A stretch of 18,158 nt of DNA, taken from positions 1 through 18,158 of the forward strand of contig JALLPB010000518.1 of the NCBI GenBank assembly GCA_036939975.1, written 5' to 3'. The stretch is from Cyclostephanos tholiformis. Taxonomy: Eukaryota; Bacillariophyta; Thalassiosirophyceae; Thalassiosirales; Thalassiosiraceae. A program made the translations under genes and the position numbers. Positions 16,155-18,158 of this stretch are shown here, piece by piece; within the stretch, counting starts at the first letter, position 1, and each line of letters opens with the position of its first letter. Below the pieces are notes generated by a model, which searched no databases, was not told where the DNA came from, and was given only the letters and a program-made list of their open reading frames with translations.

Positions 16155-17335
16155 ATGGTGGTTAGCCCACCAGGGGTCGCGGTGAATTTGCACTCAATTT
16201 GGGGGTGGTGAATTGATGCCGAACGTACAGTAGCAATTAGTGCATCATTCTGTGTTGTATCTTTTTTTGGGATTCTTGTACATATAATGTTATTATCTTC
16301 TCTAGAGGTGAAAAATAATACCCAAGCCCCAAAATTATCCAGTGCTCTGGAAGCAAGAAATCTGCTCTGCTTTCCAAATGGGGTGCATGGAGCGCCCCAC
16401 AAACAGAATTTTGGCCCTATCGCTCTCTTCTTATTTTTTCTCTGCTCACGTATTTTTTATGAGGGATTTCCCCATTTTTTAGAGGGGCCATGGGCCTTGT
16501 CCAACTTCAAATAATCAACGATTCTCCCTCACATCACAATGAAAATAAATCTGCTCCCCCCCCCAAGTCGCCAATGCTGATGCTCAAATCTCAGCAACCG
16601 GGCATCCTCCTCCGCCATGCCACCTGAACGACTATGATGACTATGAGGTCGTCGACTGAGGAAGACGGCATCAAGAACCATCCGACCAGCCCGCCCGATC
16701 ATTGTTGTCATTGTCGTCATTGTAATTAGGCGCAAGGAAGGTCGTGTCGTTCCCACCAGATCATTCGGTATCATCCACCATAAGCATTCCCTGCACTCCC
16801 ATTCACAAAATACTGAATCTGTATTTCTCGGCCACGTAGATGTGCAATTTCAAGGGGGGGCATAGATGCTTGGCCAAGGCGCAGGCCATGGCAAGGCATG
16901 GCATGCTGATTGAGAGCAGGAGGAGGCTCATGCTATTGGATGTCGATGGAGGCGGGGTGAGGAAGGGTATGGAGATGATTCATCGCGGACCATCAGGACA
17001 ATGATCAAGATCACCGCAATCTCATCCAGAGGAGGAGGAGGGAAAAGAGGAGGTGGAATGAGTGGAGATGCACAACAGCTCATTCTGGAGGAGCAAGGTC
17101 CTCGGGAGGTTCTCATCCTCCTCCCCCCCCTCGACTACGATGACTGCTACGACTATCACTACTGCCACAGCATCAGGGCACGACCACAAGGAAGATGACA
17201 TGTCAGATTACCACGACGAATCCCACTCGTCTCCTCCCAATGATGATAATGAGGTTGAAGGAAATCAAATCTTTGTTAGGGAAATGAATCCGCACCATGA
17301 TCTGTGCATGCATGCATGACAAATGCATTCAGTCA
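16155..17335. other. 1.2-kb region without a convincing gene
   Basis: Several frames of 60-90 codons occur on both strands (for example 16529-16774 minus and 17062-17319 plus). None has a domain, and they consist largely of Gly, Ser, Asp and Thr runs produced by GAN and TCN repeats. The words CGACTATGATGACTATGA near 16629 and CGACTACGATGACTGCTACG near 17131 are alike, so the stretch may hold worn copies of one acidic coding repeat. A CATG/GCATGC-rich patch lies at 16876-16905. Confidence 0.4.
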
Positions 17336-17355
17336 TGAGCTACATATGTAGCTCA
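17336..17355. repeat. Perfect 20-bp palindrome
   Basis: TGAGCTACATATGTAGCTCA is its own reverse complement. A smaller stem, AGTTTC-TCAT-GAAACT, follows near 17366. It may be a protein-binding site or chance in AT-rich DNA. Confidence 0.55.
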
Positions 17356-17469
17356 ATACCAATGAGTTTCTCATGAAACTTGTTTCCTCTTCTGAAACTT
17401 GCATCCAACATGGAGAAGCCAAAACTTTCACATAAACTTCAGAAAATTGCTCGTAAATTCAAGTACAAA

Positions 17470-17745
17470 TCAACATACGTGCTGAGCGATATTTATTCCA
17501 GCCATGCAATGGAGTTGCTGTTGCTGCTGATGCAAATCCAAACTGACTCTAGGCAGCAGCGGTGGGGAATTCCTCACCCTCATAGCATCCTCTCGTGCTT
17601 GCTCCCACATGAAAGCAGCAATGACAGTGTTGGAGGGAGAATCCACCCTACAAAGGTAGGTATTCTTGTCTTCATTATCCCACCAGCAATTCCAGTGTGC
17701 AATGGTGGCCTTATCTGCCTCGGAAGTTGGTTGATGATGAGACAT
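17470..17745 (-). CDS. Possible small hypothetical protein, weak
   Basis: A frame opens at an ATG (17745-17743) and runs 91 codons to TGA at 17472-17470. It begins MSHHQPTSEADKATIAHWNC, includes a charged, Trp-containing stretch (WWDNEDKNTY) and VIAAFMWEQAREDAMRVRN, then five Gln. The residue mix looks more protein-like than other frames nearby, but I recognise no family. It may be a fragment of a transposon gene or an exon of an unseen gene. Confidence 0.2.
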   Translation of the reverse strand: MSHHQPTSEADKATIAHWNCWWDNEDKNTYLCRVDSPSNTVIAAFMWEQAREDAMRVRNSPPLLPRVSLDLHQQQQQLHCMAGINIAQHVC

Positions 17746-17842
17746 ATTGGAGGATGATTGTAGAGTGGCCCCACTTGGGGTGGTTGTAATTAGAGAGTAA
17801 ATCAAAGGAGCGGCACATATTATGGAACAAATGCCTTAATGA

Positions 17843-17950
17843 GAAGCCCCCCAAAGGTGTGCAGAGATGCCCATGGCATTGTGGCTCGGTTGAGGGAAAA
17901 GGGGGGGAAGCCCCCCAAAGGTGTGCAGAGATGCACATGGCATTGTGGCT
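17843..17950. repeat. 44-bp direct repeat with a 64-bp period
   Basis: GAAGCCCCCCAAAGGTGTGC begins at 17843 and again at 17907. Each copy continues through CATGGCATTGTGGCT, to 17886 and 17950, with a single C/A difference. The 20 bp between copies are purine-rich and G-rich. No function is evident. Confidence 0.9.
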
Positions 17951-18089
17951 TGGGAAGTGCTCCCTTGCCCAGAGTGCTTTTTTGCTCCCTGGAGCAGATT
18001 TTTGCTGCGGAGAACTTATTTCGATTTGGATAATTTGGGCCCTAAGGCCCTTCCATAGGTAGCAGTAGCAGTAGGTACCATATTTAAGC
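17951..18089. other. Spacer before the last element end
   Basis: No gene is seen in these 139 bp. It has a short palindrome GGGCCCTAAGGCCC (18038-18051) and AGCAGTAGCAGTAGG, a small triplet-like run (about 18061-18075). Confidence 0.4.
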
Positions 18090-18158
18090 TACCGTATAGG
18101 CCGGGGTTTAAGAAACACTTCCAGCCAAATTTCTTTTGAATTCTTTTGGTCAAAACAT
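18090..18158. mobile_element. Left end of a third inverted-repeat element, same family as MITE 2, cut by the window edge
   Basis: TA at 18090-18091 is followed by CCGTATAGGCCGGGGTTTAA and then AGAAACAC. This matches 24 of 27 bases of the left end of MITE 2 (15409-15435). The interior (18119-18158) does not resemble MITE 2, so it could be a longer relative, possibly one that carries a transposase beyond the edge, or a diverged MITE. Confidence 0.72.

Noticed and set aside
17062..17319. 85-codon plus-strand frame rich in Ser, Thr, Asp and His
   Set aside because: It is low-complexity, has no upstream context and no domain; it looks like a worn repeat and not a gene.

Overview
The window looks like nuclear DNA of a diatom, most likely a centric one (inference). 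The genes are eukaryotic: a TFIIH subunit, a membrane-anchored FkbM-type methyltransferase, and a dehydrogenase gene whose reading frame only makes sense with two GT-AG introns of 82 and 119 bp. They are tightly packed. The mobile-element proteins include a tyrosine recombinase of the Crypton-like type common in diatoms and other stramenopiles. I see no rRNA, tRNA, CRISPR array or prokaryote-style operon.

Layout. (1) 1-1005, minus: a decayed transposon integrase. It reads in one frame, carries three internal stops, and its HHCC zinc finger runs exactly to the left edge. (2) 1006-2402: AT-rich spacer full of imperfect palindromes and degenerate repeats. (3) 2403-4974, plus: a Crypton-like tyrosine recombinase gene with the full R-K-HxxR-W-Y catalytic set. 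It is broken near 2690 by a frameshift and at 2961-3281 by a 161-bp tandem duplication. (4) About 5140-5745: a 180-bp tandem repeat. (5) 6017-7252, plus: TFB4/p34 of TFIIH. (6) 7739-8860, minus: FkbM-family methyltransferase. (7) 9016-12222, plus: a 1068-residue protein of unknown function with a strongly low-complexity N-terminal half and a better-behaved C-terminal domain. (8) 12428-14632, minus: a three-exon gene joining a disordered Ser/Asp-rich region to a zinc-free medium-chain dehydrogenase/reductase (MDR) domain, about 667 residues. (9) 14750-15020 and 15407-15728: two different TA-flanked inverted-repeat elements (MITEs). A third element end, of the second family, begins at 18090 and runs off the right edge. 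(10) 15729-18089: mostly non-coding, with a strong hairpin, a 20-bp palindrome, a 64-bp-period repeat and no convincing gene.

The window splits into mobile or repetitive flanks (1-5.9 kb and 14.7-18.2 kb) and a compact host-gene core (6.0-14.6 kb). The core genes do not form one pathway. TFB4 and the methyltransferase gene converge, the methyltransferase and 9016 genes diverge from a 155-bp spacer, and the 9016 and dehydrogenase genes converge. The points most worth a second look are how the recombinase gene was broken, the dehydrogenase fusion gene whose promoter carries a MITE, and the shared TIR family at 15.4 and 18.1 kb.
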